From Alphaproteobacteria bacterium (GTDB lineage: Bacteria; Pseudomonadota; Alphaproteobacteria; Rhizobiales; JAJFHR01), in NCBI GenBank assembly GCA_024278055.1, contig JAJRTY010000107.1, forward strand, positions 1-43,014: a stretch of DNA of 43,014 nt, given 5' to 3'. A program made the translations under genes and the position numbers. The stretch's first letter is position 1; every line of letters starts with the position of its first letter. The notes beneath the pieces were generated by a model. The model made no database searches and was not told the DNA's origin. It saw only the letters and a list, made by a program, of their open reading frames with translations. Of the stretch, positions 1-7,220 are shown in pieces.

Positions 1-563
1 CCACCTTTTATCGGCGTGGAAACAACCTTAAGCTCAATTGCCTGAAGCACAGCCTCTGGTATTTGTGGAACGCTCGAAAGGTCATCATTTAGTGGGTCCC
101 AGGTGTAGAGCCTGCCGGTTTTGGGGTGGATTGATCCAGGTGCCACAACCTGTCGGCCATAGGTCTTGAATTCAACACCTGGGAAACCTGTCAACTTCTC
201 AGCAATTGGCGCGTCAATCGGCTTTTGGAGATAATAATGCGCACCACCTCCGCCGGTTATTGCCTGGGGCCACGTCTCAGGGCTCAGCCCAAACTGCAAT
301 ACAAATTCTGAGAACGGGTCCGTATCCTGCCAGGCATCTTCGAAATTTCTTGGATCAACATCAATCACAAGTTCAGTTGCGCGAAGACGCACGCCAACAT
401 TGCTACCTCGTTCCATATGCTCCACAGCGTGTATGTTCTTATATGGTCTCGTCAGCCATCTTTTATCCTGTGGTCGCTTGTCATTATGGAGCAGGGGAAT
501 GAGCTCGTAGTCAGCATCAATCAATGGCTTGAGCAGGGAGGGCGCAGTTTTAGCTTGCCACAT
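1..563 (-). CDS. Primase-polymerase (Prim-Pol) domain protein, N-terminal part, cut by window edge
   Basis: An open frame runs leftward from an ATG at 563 to the window edge without a stop (about 187 residues). It reads as the N-terminal half of a bifunctional DNA primase/polymerase of the kind found in plasmids, phages and phage satellites. Visible features are an N-terminal WQAKTAPSLLKPLIDADYELIP segment type, an acidic hDhD metal motif (LVIDVD), a glycine-rich segment ending in a conserved His (GGGGAHYYL), and a later GVEFKTYGRQVVAPGS stretch, which matches the typical order of the archaeo-eukaryotic primase-like Prim-Pol fold. The helicase part usual in these proteins would lie outside the window. 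It overlaps the upstream AlpA-like gene by 14 bases, so the two are probably co-transcribed. Its inferred job is to start replication of the integrated element after excision. The family call is confident; the full domain set is unknown. Confidence 0.8.
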   Translation of the reverse strand, partial: MWQAKTAPSLLKPLIDADYELIPLLHNDKRPQDKRWLTRPYKNIHAVEHMERGSNVGVRLRATELVIDVDPRNFEDAWQDTDPFSEFVLQFGLSPETWPQAITGGGGAHYYLQKPIDAPIAEKLTGFPGVEFKTYGRQVVAPGSIHPKTGRLYTWDPLNDDLSSVPQIPEAVLQAIELKVVSTPIKG

Positions 564-765
564 GGGACACCTCCCCACGCACGAAGGCATCCAGATCATT
601 GACGTGGTAGCGGACCAGTCTCTTGTTCAGAATGTGATAGCGGGGACCCTGACCCTGACAGCGCCAGATTGCCAGTGACTTGGGCGAGTTGCCCAGATAG
701 GTGGCGGCTTCTTCTGTGTTGAGCCAAGGTGAAGTGAGGGGTGATAGTTCAGGATTAGTATGCAT
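550..765 (-). CDS. AlpA/excisionase-like helix-turn-helix protein
   Basis: This is a 71-residue protein with one winged-helix DNA-binding domain of the MerR/excisionase type (HTH_17). The core is WLNTEEAATYLGNSPKSLA, followed by a wing containing GPRYHILNKRLVRYH and an end helix VNDLDAFVRG. A good ribosome binding site (GGAGG, nine bases upstream) supports the ATG at 765. Small proteins of this family act as excisionases or as activators of integrase genes in P4-like elements (AlpA). Here it lies between the integrase and the primase gene, which fits that role. DNA binding is well supported; whether it directs excision or transcription is inference. Confidence 0.8.
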   Translation of the reverse strand: MHTNPELSPLTSPWLNTEEAATYLGNSPKSLAIWRCQGQGPRYHILNKRLVRYHVNDLDAFVRGEVSHVAS

Positions 766-783
766 TTAGGCATCCTCCGGCAG

Positions 784-803
784 CCACCACATTCCTGTGG
801 CGG
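784..803 (-). other. Hairpin in the leader of the AlpA-like gene
   Basis: The segment can fold as an 8-bp stem (CCGCCACA with TGTGGTGG on the minus strand, one G-U pair) and a GGAA tetraloop. It sits just upstream of the AlpA-like gene's ribosome binding site. The stretch 766-937 around it holds no convincing gene. It may be the leader or promoter region of the alpA-primase transcript; no function is shown. Confidence 0.3.
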
Positions 804-937
804 GCAGGTAAAACGCCTAACTTCGCTTTTCTCCTCGTGGATGCCCATTGCCGGTCGGCGTCGATATCCGGTGGACCCATAGGCACAAGTTTGCGCCTGT
901 CTGGATAGTATTTGATCCTGTGTGCCCGGATAAACCA

Positions 938-2080
938 TTACTTCTCATGATGGAGATATTTCCTCTTGACGGCCTTAAAAACATAGATTTCCAGCGCCTT
1001 AGCGTGGGGACGCAGGTGTTCCACCAGATGCTCAGGGTGCATATATCCCCCCGTAGCGCCGGGAAGCTTGTGGCCAAGCAGAAGCGCAGACTCAGCATAT
1101 GGCACGCCTGAGGCAATCAACATTGTTCTGGCGAGGTGGCGATATTCATGGGGACTGGGTAGTCCCTTCTCGCGCGGTTGCACAATATGACCTGATCGGC
1201 TGGTCATGGACGGCCACAACCAACGACTGCGAAAGGGCTCATCTTCCAGCAGGCGCTCTTTCAGCATTTGAGTGAGGTAGGGACCTGCCGGAAACAACAG
1301 CTCACCGTGGGTCTTCATGTGACGGAAATTGATAATGCAGCTCTTCACATCAATGTCTTTGGTTTCCATGGATAGCAGTGAGGTTTTGCGCGCACCGGTT
1401 AACATCATGGCCCTGTGCAGATCACGGCGAATGGGATTGAGTGTAGAGGTCTTCTCCCACCAGGAAGCCAAATCAATTGGTGCAACCTTCCGTGATTTTG
1501 GTGCCGGGAAGCGGACAGCCTCAACCGGGTTTGACCCAAGCGTTTCATCCAGCCGCCTTGCGGTGTTGATGACGGCGCGCATTGTGCGCATGGCGCTTGA
1601 GGCCACGGTCTGCCCGTTCGTGGTCCTGACGCGTTCATAAATGTCTCGGACGTCATTACGACTGATATCGGCAATAGCCCGTTGCCGAAGAGGCTTCAGG
1701 TAATGCTCAATATGATAGGCGTAGTCTTTGAGTGTTGTGGGGCGTAGCTCACGCTCACCAATATGGGCTTCATAGGCTTGGGTGAGGGTTATGCCGGATT
1801 CTTCCGGCCTTGATGTGGGATCAACACCTGATTGTATTGTTGCCATCAACTGGCGGGCGCGGCGCCTTGCCTCGCGCAAACCAATACGGTCAACCCGTTC
1901 CACTTTCACCCGAACCGTTCTAATATGTCGGCCATTGCGCCGGACATCACCCTGAACTGCATAGGTCCTGGTGGTCTGGTGGCAGATCACCATAAGGCCC
2001 TTGACCTGATGGTCACGATGAATGCCACTGCCCAAAGGCAGGTTCCTTATCCTTGCTTCTGTGAGATTGATGACAGCCAT
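938..2080 (-). CDS. int: Tyrosine recombinase (phage/satellite-type integrase)
   Basis: This is a 380-residue site-specific integrase. The N-terminal part (to about residue 90) resembles the DUF4102-like arm-binding domain, followed by a SAM-like core-binding domain (TLTQAYEAHIGERELRPTT onward). The catalytic domain shows the first Arg in LTGARKTSLLSME, the HxxR box in SPHEYRHLARTML, the downstream His in LLGHKLPGAT, and the nucleophile Tyr in GGYMHPEHL. It catalyses strand exchange between attP on the element and attB in the host chromosome. The gene points into the element and its start lies about 160 bases from a tRNA-Arg half, which is the classical place for such an integrase. All catalytic residues seem present, so it may be active. 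Confidence 0.93.
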   Translation of the reverse strand: MAVINLTEARIRNLPLGSGIHRDHQVKGLMVICHQTTRTYAVQGDVRRNGRHIRTVRVKVERVDRIGLREARRRARQLMATIQSGVDPTSRPEESGITLTQAYEAHIGERELRPTTLKDYAYHIEHYLKPLRQRAIADISRNDVRDIYERVRTTNGQTVASSAMRTMRAVINTARRLDETLGSNPVEAVRFPAPKSRKVAPIDLASWWEKTSTLNPIRRDLHRAMMLTGARKTSLLSMETKDIDVKSCIINFRHMKTHGELLFPAGPYLTQMLKERLLEDEPFRSRWLWPSMTSRSGHIVQPREKGLPSPHEYRHLARTMLIASGVPYAESALLLGHKLPGATGGYMHPEHLVEHLRPHAKALEIYVFKAVKRKYLHHEK

Positions 2081-2236
2081 GCCAGCATGCTCCTTCCAAA
2101 TACCGTGTCAGACACCGAAAGCGCACAGCCTTTGCCAGGCAAGAACAGGCGCTATCAGGTTGATAATGTCGTGTATTTAGAGGGTCGCGAACCCTGATTA
2201 GGCTATATATGGTCTGTCAGGTGCAGGGCAGCCGAG

Positions 2237-2275
2237 TTAGGAATCTTGTGCTCTATCCTACTGAGCTACGGGACC
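2237..2275 (-). pseudogene. 5' half of tRNA-Arg(CCU), truncated at the element junction
   Basis: Read on the minus strand from 2275, the sequence gives an acceptor 5' strand (GGTCCCG), a D arm (GCTCAGTAGGATAGAGC), an anticodon 5' stem (CAAGA) and a loop TTCCTAA with anticodon CCT, specific for Arg. Homology stops just after the loop: the expected TCTTG stem partner is replaced by CTCGG, and no plausible T arm or acceptor 3' strand follows. This marks the host/element junction, with the intact tRNA presumably rebuilt at the other end of the element beyond the window. Identification of the half is by structure; the reconstruction elsewhere is inferred. Confidence 0.7.
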
Positions 2276-2343
2276 TTGATTGTGGTTTACCAGAGTGGTG
2301 CGGGTGAGGCTATCTCAAACTGGGGCGCTTGTGAATTCAGCGC

Positions 2344-2967
2344 TTAATCAATTTTTCTTTTGTGGAACTGTTCTGTGGAATTTACGTGAGGCAGGGGGGT
2401 GTCGGGCACGGGGACATTGAGAAATTTGCACAATGGCGCCCAGCCTTCAGCGACCTCGTAGACCAGCAGGCGGTCGGGGTCGATTAACGAAATGACCTGC
2501 TGGTTGTGAGTACGATAAATACTCAAGGCATGATCCCGATTTTGTGCCTGACCACCAAAGACCTGTTCGAGAACGATTTCGTGCGCCATGTCCAGCCGGT
2601 TGCGGCGAAGTCCCGGCTCCTGAAGATGGTGGTCGCGCATTACCGGGAAAATGGTTTTGTAAAAACTGTTGAGCCAGCTTTCCTCGGGCCGGATTGTATG
2701 CACCACCCTGGCTTGTGGGTAACAGCTGGTAATTTCACGCCAGAAGCGTGCGGACGGCCAGTCGACGCAAGAATTATAATCAGCGAATACCTCATCCCAA
2801 TCGGGCAGGTTTCCTGTGGCCGCTGCCTGCCAGAAGGGTAGCTGATCAGGATTGTCACGGACCTCAAACATGTGATGGCAAGGGCCAAACCCGAGTTGCT
2901 CCAATGCCAGCTTGAGGGAATTGGTGCCGGTTCTGCCAAATCCGGTGCCAATTACTTTCAAGGCCAT
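2344..2967 (-). CDS. Sulfotransferase family protein
   Basis: This 207-residue protein begins MALKVIGTGFGRTGTNSLK, which carries the P-loop-like 5'-phosphosulfate-binding segment (GFGRTGTNS) of the short bacterial and eukaryotic sulfotransferase family PF17784 (Sulfotransfer_4). Later conserved-looking parts are WPSARFWREI, YPQARVVHTIRPEESWLNSF (the 3'-phosphate loop with Arg and Ser) and a C-terminal WAPLCKFLNVPVPDTPLPHVN, which is typical of the family end. It would transfer sulfate from PAPS to an unknown acceptor. The length is close to family norm. No operon partner is evident: the neighbours are a tRNA fragment and an envelope-protein unit. The substrate cannot be told from sequence. 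Confidence 0.8.
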   Translation of the reverse strand: MALKVIGTGFGRTGTNSLKLALEQLGFGPCHHMFEVRDNPDQLPFWQAAATGNLPDWDEVFADYNSCVDWPSARFWREITSCYPQARVVHTIRPEESWLNSFYKTIFPVMRDHHLQEPGLRRNRLDMAHEIVLEQVFGGQAQNRDHALSIYRTHNQQVISLIDPDRLLVYEVAEGWAPLCKFLNVPVPDTPLPHVNSTEQFHKRKID

Positions 2968-3045
2968 AGGGTGATCTTTCCGAATTGAAATTTCATATAC
3001 GCATCAGCCGGATTTCAGATAAGGGCTTTGTTGTTTGATACTAAT

Positions 3046-3462
3046 TTAATTACAACACCCTTCATTGTGATAGGACCCACGCTCCTTGCGGCGGTTGCCC
3101 AGCCCCTGGATAACGCCGAAAATTCCTCCGATTACGGCAGCAGAAGTGGTGGGGTTATGCTGTTGTTGCGGTGGTGTTTGCGGTCGAGCCTGGGTCTGGC
3201 GAACAATGCAGCGATAACGACCGCTTTTAAAGATTTTTACATTGATAAGCCGTCTGCCATGCTGCCTGCGACACTGAGCCCAGGCCTGCCGTGAGCGCTC
3301 CTTGCGTGTGAAAACGCAACTATAAGTTCCGTTGGCTCTGATCCGGCCAGCGACCGATCCTCGCCCTTTGTTCGCCCGGCACCAGGCGTTGGCGCGCGAT
3401 TTTGCTTCTGCCCGCTCCCTTTGCAGGCGCCGGTTGGCACACTCCCTGGCGGCGGCATCCAA
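3046..3462 (-). CDS. Cys-motif protein; possibly the C-terminal part of the FecR-domain gene
   Basis: I do not recognise a named family. From a TTG at 3462 the frame gives 138 residues, basic and Arg-rich, with two copies of a C-x20-C module (WCRANKGRG...GTYSC and QCRRQHGRR...GRYRC), then a proline/glutamine stretch and a glycine-rich membrane-like segment (SAAVIGGIFGVIQG). The same frame is open all the way back to the stop of the FecR-domain gene at 3619-3621, with no ATG or GTG, and the extra 52 codons read as a plausible amphipathic helix (GGLQTIGQALDDERRAQP). So either translation starts at a non-AUG codon or this was once, or still is by readthrough, the tail of the FecR-domain protein. 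Existence of coding sequence is likely; the start is uncertain. Confidence 0.5.
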   Translation of the reverse strand: MDAAARECANRRLQRERAEAKSRANAWCRANKGRGSVAGRIRANGTYSCVFTRKERSRQAWAQCRRQHGRRLINVKIFKSGRYRCIVRQTQARPQTPPQQQHNPTTSAAVIGGIFGVIQGLGNRRKERGSYHNEGCCN

Positions 3463-3618
3463 ACGGCTAAGGATAGTGCGCGCGCTGCTTTGGCGCGAGA
3501 CGGCAAATCTGCCGCGCAGGCGGTTAATCTCATTTTCATTGCAGCTGTTGATGGCCGGTTGTGCTCTGCGCTCATCATCAAGTGCCTGGCCAATAGTCTG
3601 CAGACCGCCAGAGATACG

Positions 3619-4713
3619 TTAAAGCAGATTGCCGCAACTTCGTGGAGGCCATCTGTTTACTTCATCGCGAGCTTCCAGCAGAAGTTGCTGGGATTGCGTG
3701 CTGTTGCCTTGATAATAATGCTGCAGGGCACGGTTGATTTTGGTCTGGGCCTGAGCACAGGCGGCAACCACAGCATTGGCCTGATTCAGGATGTCTGCGT
3801 TTGATGGGCCCGAACCCGGTTCTGCACCTTGATCACCAGGTGGCGGATTACCGCCCTGATTGCCCGGTGGCGGGCTCTGGTTTCCTTGATCGGGCGCAAT
3901 ACCAAGACGCGTATCACGTACATTCAAAGTTTCGAAAATCTGATCCCTGAAACGCTGCTCAGCGGCAAGTTCTTCGGGTGTCTTGTCGACGGTTCTTGGA
4001 ACGTCTTCCGGAGAGTTCATAACCAGTTTTTGCCTGGTGCCCACCGTTGACAGATTTACAGTGCCAATGACATTTCCGGTGGCTTTCTGCAGCAGGAAAT
4101 ACTCCCCGGTTTTGCCGTCACGTTCCGACAGAATTGCAAATGAGGTGGTGTCGCCCACGGTTATCCAGGGAAGGGTGCCGCGAATGCCGATCTGGGCAAC
4201 ACGTGTGTCAATTATCATATTTCCGGTGGGGGCGATCTTGCCGGCGAGGAATACAAATGTTCCCTGAACCAATTCGATAGCCATGTTGTTACCCGAACCT
4301 TGAGGACTGTACACCAGATCATTGATTACCATTTTCGCATTGGCGGCGAGGGAAAATACGGTTTGATCAAGAAAGGTAATCCCCAAAGTGGATGCTTGTC
4401 CGGTTTGAACGCTGTCACCTGAAAGAATTGGATCGCCTACGCGCAGGTTTAAATTACTGTTGCCCCGGGTTGCTGTTGCTGTGCCGCGCAATGTTTCCAC
4501 CTGACCGATGGCCTGCGCCTGCGCCTGCGCTGTGTTGACAATTGATAGTGCGATTAAAATCAACAACGCATGGATGAATGGCCAGACGGTGTTGTTGCCA
4601 ATAAAAAATGTAAATGCAAAATGCCTGTTCCGCACATTTGTTCTGGAGTTTTGGGCATGCAAAAAAATACTACGGCGCCCAAAATCCAGGTGCTGCGGAG
4701 AGATACATCTCAT
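3619..4713 (-). CDS. FecR domain-containing exported protein
   Basis: This is a 364-residue protein with a long N-terminal region containing one hydrophobic segment (WPFIHALLILIALSIVNTAQA, about residues 44-64) that looks like an uncleaved or late-starting signal peptide. It is followed by a FecR-like domain (PF04773): IGQVETLRGTATATRG, RVGDPILSGDSVQTG, GITFLDQTVFSLAANAKMVI, and TRVAQIGIRGT, the usual closing strand. A Pro/Gly/Gln-rich linker (about 275-300) leads to a helical tail with Cys. FecR domains here act in the periplasm, not necessarily in iron sensing; this class lacks a partner sigma factor nearby. It overlaps the upstream gene by four bases (ATGA), so the two are translationally coupled. 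The reading frame continues past its TAA stop (see the next gene). Confidence 0.8.
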   Translation of the reverse strand: MRCISPQHLDFGRRSIFLHAQNSRTNVRNRHFAFTFFIGNNTVWPFIHALLILIALSIVNTAQAQAQAIGQVETLRGTATATRGNSNLNLRVGDPILSGDSVQTGQASTLGITFLDQTVFSLAANAKMVINDLVYSPQGSGNNMAIELVQGTFVFLAGKIAPTGNMIIDTRVAQIGIRGTLPWITVGDTTSFAILSERDGKTGEYFLLQKATGNVIGTVNLSTVGTRQKLVMNSPEDVPRTVDKTPEELAAEQRFRDQIFETLNVRDTRLGIAPDQGNQSPPPGNQGGNPPPGDQGAEPGSGPSNADILNQANAVVAACAQAQTKINRALQHYYQGNSTQSQQLLLEARDEVNRWPPRSCGNLL

Positions 4714-5654
4714 CGCGATATATCCTTGAATTTTTTCTTTTTAACGGCGAGGATGCTGCCGCCATCGAGCGAATAATGGCAATAAAACTTGCTCTTCTTA
4801 ACAACAACACTTCGCAGATTTTTACCGTAGCGACGGCGGCAATAACTATTGGCGATGGCCCGCGCCTGTGCCCGGGGAGGCCTTTTGGGATAGTTTTTTG
4901 AACGCGGCCTTCTTGTCGCAGCGGGCGGTGGCCTTCTGCGTTTGGTTATTGTGGGCCGGGGTTTGGTAATGGGCCTGCGGACTGCCGGTTGTGGCGGAGC
5001 TGCAATTATCGGCGGTGGTTCAATAGCTTGAGCCTGAACACAAAAAGTGCCGTCGCTGGAGATTTCAAAAGGAGGACGACACAGGCAAATGGAAGCGGTG
5101 CCGCCAAAATCCGGTGCGGCAACTCCCTGGGGACCAAGCCTTTGCCGGCATATGTCATCGGTGACATTGGTTTCTTCAGGTTTGAAGATGGGCATTTCAA
5201 CAGGCGGCGGCGGTGGTGGTGCGGGCGGCAGGGTTGGTGCCGCAGGTGCTGTCTGGGCCGGTTCGAGGGGTTGAGATGGCTGGAAGGGTTGGGATGGTTC
5301 AATCAGTTGGGAAGATTCAGGTGACTCACCCTGGACCGGCTCCAGGGGGGTGTTCTCAATCTGGTCAACGGTCCTTGTTGCGGGGGCATTTGTCAGCTTT
5401 TTTATGCGGATACGCGCCAGGGGAGCGAATTCTCCCTGCGGATAAACATCGAGGTAGGCTTGTAACTCCGAAGGGTCCTGTGAGTTTTTGACGGTTTGCC
5501 AAAACTCGATTTCAGCCTGACTGGATTGGGCAAAAGTTTGATTGACCGGCAGGACAAATGCCAGCGCAAGGAGCATGATTACCAGGAAATTACCCCGCAG
5601 TTTGCACGAAGGTGCTCTGGGGTGGGCTAAAAGAGATTTTGGCGAGTTGTTCAT
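4710..5654 (-). CDS. Exported proline-rich protein with YPxGxFA motif and C-terminal Cys module
   Basis: A 314-residue protein with a signal peptide (LVIMLLALAFVLPVNQTFAQ). Next comes a short helical motif, EFWQTVKNSQDPSELQAYL followed by VYPQGEFAPLARIRI, known from alphaproteobacterial caspase-like, FecR-linked and other envelope proteins. A long Pro/Gln/Glu linker follows, then a segment with four Cys (DDICRQRLG...ASICLCRPPFE...GTFC). A second Pro/Arg-rich stretch ends in a C-terminal module SYCRRRYGKNLRS...KFYC that resembles the two C-x20-C modules in the reading frame at 3046-3462. It probably sits in the periplasm or at the cell wall. It is first in a coupled unit with the FecR gene. 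No enzymatic function can be proposed. Confidence 0.65.
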   Translation of the reverse strand: MNNSPKSLLAHPRAPSCKLRGNFLVIMLLALAFVLPVNQTFAQSSQAEIEFWQTVKNSQDPSELQAYLDVYPQGEFAPLARIRIKKLTNAPATRTVDQIENTPLEPVQGESPESSQLIEPSQPFQPSQPLEPAQTAPAAPTLPPAPPPPPPVEMPIFKPEETNVTDDICRQRLGPQGVAAPDFGGTASICLCRPPFEISSDGTFCVQAQAIEPPPIIAAPPQPAVRRPITKPRPTITKRRRPPPAATRRPRSKNYPKRPPRAQARAIANSYCRRRYGKNLRSVVVKKSKFYCHYSLDGGSILAVKKKKFKDISR

Positions 5655-5739
5655 ATATTTTCCACCAGGAATGATCCAAGGACGAGAAAGTTTAACTGAT
5701 CAAGCAGCATTGCACAAATACCGATTGCATGGGTGTGTA

Positions 5740-5753
5740 AATTATGCATAATT
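5740..5753. promoter_or_regulatory. Perfect 14-bp palindrome before tupB (operator candidate)
   Basis: The sequence AATTATGCATAATT is a perfect inverted repeat 28 bases before the tupB start, in the divergent region between the envelope unit and the tungstate transporter. A palindrome in this place is a reasonable operator for a tungstate-responsive repressor, perhaps the HTH/PBP-like protein at 8044-8928. AT-rich palindromes also occur by chance, so this is only a candidate. Confidence 0.35.
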
Positions 5754-5781
5754 ATGGAAATTAAACAGTTAATAGTGCTAT

Positions 5782-6489
5782 ATGCAAGAATTCAACACAT
5801 CGTTTGTGCTTGCAGCAGATCTCATTTTCTCGGCGAAGCCGGAATTGCTGGAGATTGTGTTGCTGTCATTACGGATAACGTTAAGTGCGGTTGTCATTGC
5901 CTGCGCCATCGGCTTTCCGCTTGGTGCCCTGCTGGCAGTTGTCCGCTTTCCCGGTCGTGGCGCTCTGGTATTGCTGTTCAACACATTAATGGGACTGCCG
6001 CCGGTGGTTGTTGGTCTTCTGGTCTATATGATGTTGTCAAATGCCGGGCCTTTGGGGTTTTTGCAGCTTCTGTATACGCCTGCGGCCATGATTATTGCCC
6101 AGGCAATATTGATTACACCTCTCATTATTGCCTTGACGTGTCAGGTTATTGGCACAGTTTTTCTCGAATATGAAGAGCAGTTCAAGGCCCTGGTGGTGCC
6201 GTCAAAAACTGCTGCGGCGGCCTTGTTGTGGGATGCGCGCTATGGGCTCATGACCACAGCCCTGGCCGGGTTTGGTCGCGCGGTTGCAGAAGTTGGTGCG
6301 GTAATTATTGTTGGCGGCAATATCGCCCATGTCACCCGGGTGATGACGACAGCAATTGCGCTTGAAACTTCAAAGGGAGAGCTGGCTTTGGCTTTGGCCC
6401 TCGGCTTTGTGCTTTTGTGCCTGGCCATGGGCGTCAATGCCTGTGTTCTGGCGGTGCGCGCCTTTGGTGAAAAGAGGGCATATGTGTGA
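5782..6489 (+). CDS. tupB: Tungstate-type ABC transporter permease
   Basis: This 235-residue inner-membrane protein has about five hydrophobic segments (for example VLLSLRITLSAVVIACAIGF and NTLMGLPPVVVGLLVYMML). The GLPPVVVGLLVY segment and the AGFGRAVAEVGAVIIVGGN loop, with the EVG ATPase-contact region, are characteristic of the TupB/WtpB branch of the molybdate/tungstate/sulfate permeases. It forms the channel through which oxyanions delivered by TupA pass. It leads a three-gene operon and overlaps tupC by eight bases. The start at 5782 has a weak ribosome binding site, but no better start preserves the first membrane segment. Confidence 0.87.
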   Translation: MQEFNTSFVLAADLIFSAKPELLEIVLLSLRITLSAVVIACAIGFPLGALLAVVRFPGRGALVLLFNTLMGLPPVVVGLLVYMMLSNAGPLGFLQLLYTPAAMIIAQAILITPLIIALTCQVIGTVFLEYEEQFKALVVPSKTAAAALLWDARYGLMTTALAGFGRAVAEVGAVIIVGGNIAHVTRVMTTAIALETSKGELALALALGFVLLCLAMGVNACVLAVRAFGEKRAYV

Positions 6490-7198
6490 AGGGCTGTTGC
6501 CGCTGAAAACCCGGGGCTTGTGTTTTGAGGTGCGCGGGAAGCAGATTATCGACCATATTGATCCGACTGTCAGCGGCAATGATATTACGGTTATTCTGGG
6601 CCCTAATGGTGCCGGTAAAAGTGTTCTGTTACGCCTGCTTCACGGATTACTTGAACCCAGTGCAGGGCAGATTGAATGGGGCGGGTGCCGTATTGATGAG
6701 GGCTTGCGCAAGCGTCAGGCGCTGGTGTTTCAGCGTCCGGTGATGATGCGGCGCTCTGTTGCAGAAAATATCAGGTTTGTATTGTCCTTGCGTGAGTTTT
6801 CAGACCGGCACGAGCGGCTTGAAAAAGCCCTTGATCTGGCCGGGCTCACGGCACAGGCCAATCAGCCCGCCCCACGTCTTTCCGGCGGAGAACAACAACG
6901 ACTTGCCATTGCCCAGGCGATGGTACGTGATCCTGAGGTTGTGATTTTGGATGAGCCCAGTTCAAATCTTGATCCCGTAGCCACCATGGCGATTGAGCGG
7001 TTGATTGAAGTTGCGCGCGGCGAGGGTAAAAAAATTATTCTGGTAACGCACGATCTGAGCCAGGCAAAACGGGTTGGGGATGAAATAATTTTCATGCACA
7101 ACGGCAGGATTGTCGAGCAAGGCACCTGCGCGGGCTTTTTTTCCAATCCAAAGACCCCGGAAGGCCGGGCCTATCTGGATGGCGCACTGTTGCTTTGA
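6482..7198 (+). CDS. tupC: Tungstate-type ABC transporter ATP-binding protein
   Basis: This 238-residue ABC ATPase carries Walker A GPNGAGKS, a Q-loop in LVFQRPVMM, signature LSGGEQQR, Walker B VVILDEPSSNLDP and the switch His in ILVTHDLSQA. There is no C-terminal TOBE domain, as is usual for TupC (ModC has one). The chosen start, ATG at 6482, overlaps the end of the permease gene; an earlier in-frame start at 6356 would put the beginning inside the permease gene and is unlikely. It powers uptake with TupB. Next in the operon, after 22 bases, is the binding protein tupA. Confidence 0.9.
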   Translation: MCEGLLPLKTRGLCFEVRGKQIIDHIDPTVSGNDITVILGPNGAGKSVLLRLLHGLLEPSAGQIEWGGCRIDEGLRKRQALVFQRPVMMRRSVAENIRFVLSLREFSDRHERLEKALDLAGLTAQANQPAPRLSGGEQQRLAIAQAMVRDPEVVILDEPSSNLDPVATMAIERLIEVARGEGKKIILVTHDLSQAKRVGDEIIFMHNGRIVEQGTCAGFFSNPKTPEGRAYLDGALLL

Positions 7199-7220
7199 AG
7201 TATAAAATGAAAAGGAAAAT

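Noticed and set aside
627..938. Minus-strand frame of 103 codons between the AlpA-like gene and integrase
   Set aside because: Overlaps the AlpA-like gene in another frame and has no recognisable domain; the region looks like leader DNA.
2181..2195. AGGGTTCGCGACCCT on the minus strand, resembling a tRNA T arm near the tRNA-Arg half
   Set aside because: The loop does not fit the T-loop consensus, the spacing to the 5' half is too long and no acceptor 3' strand follows. It is probably a small hairpin of the element end.
3237..3593. Alternative minus-strand frame of 118 codons over the Cys-motif reading frame
   Set aside because: The competing frame holds repeated C-x20-C modules and continues the FecR frame, which is better evidence for coding.
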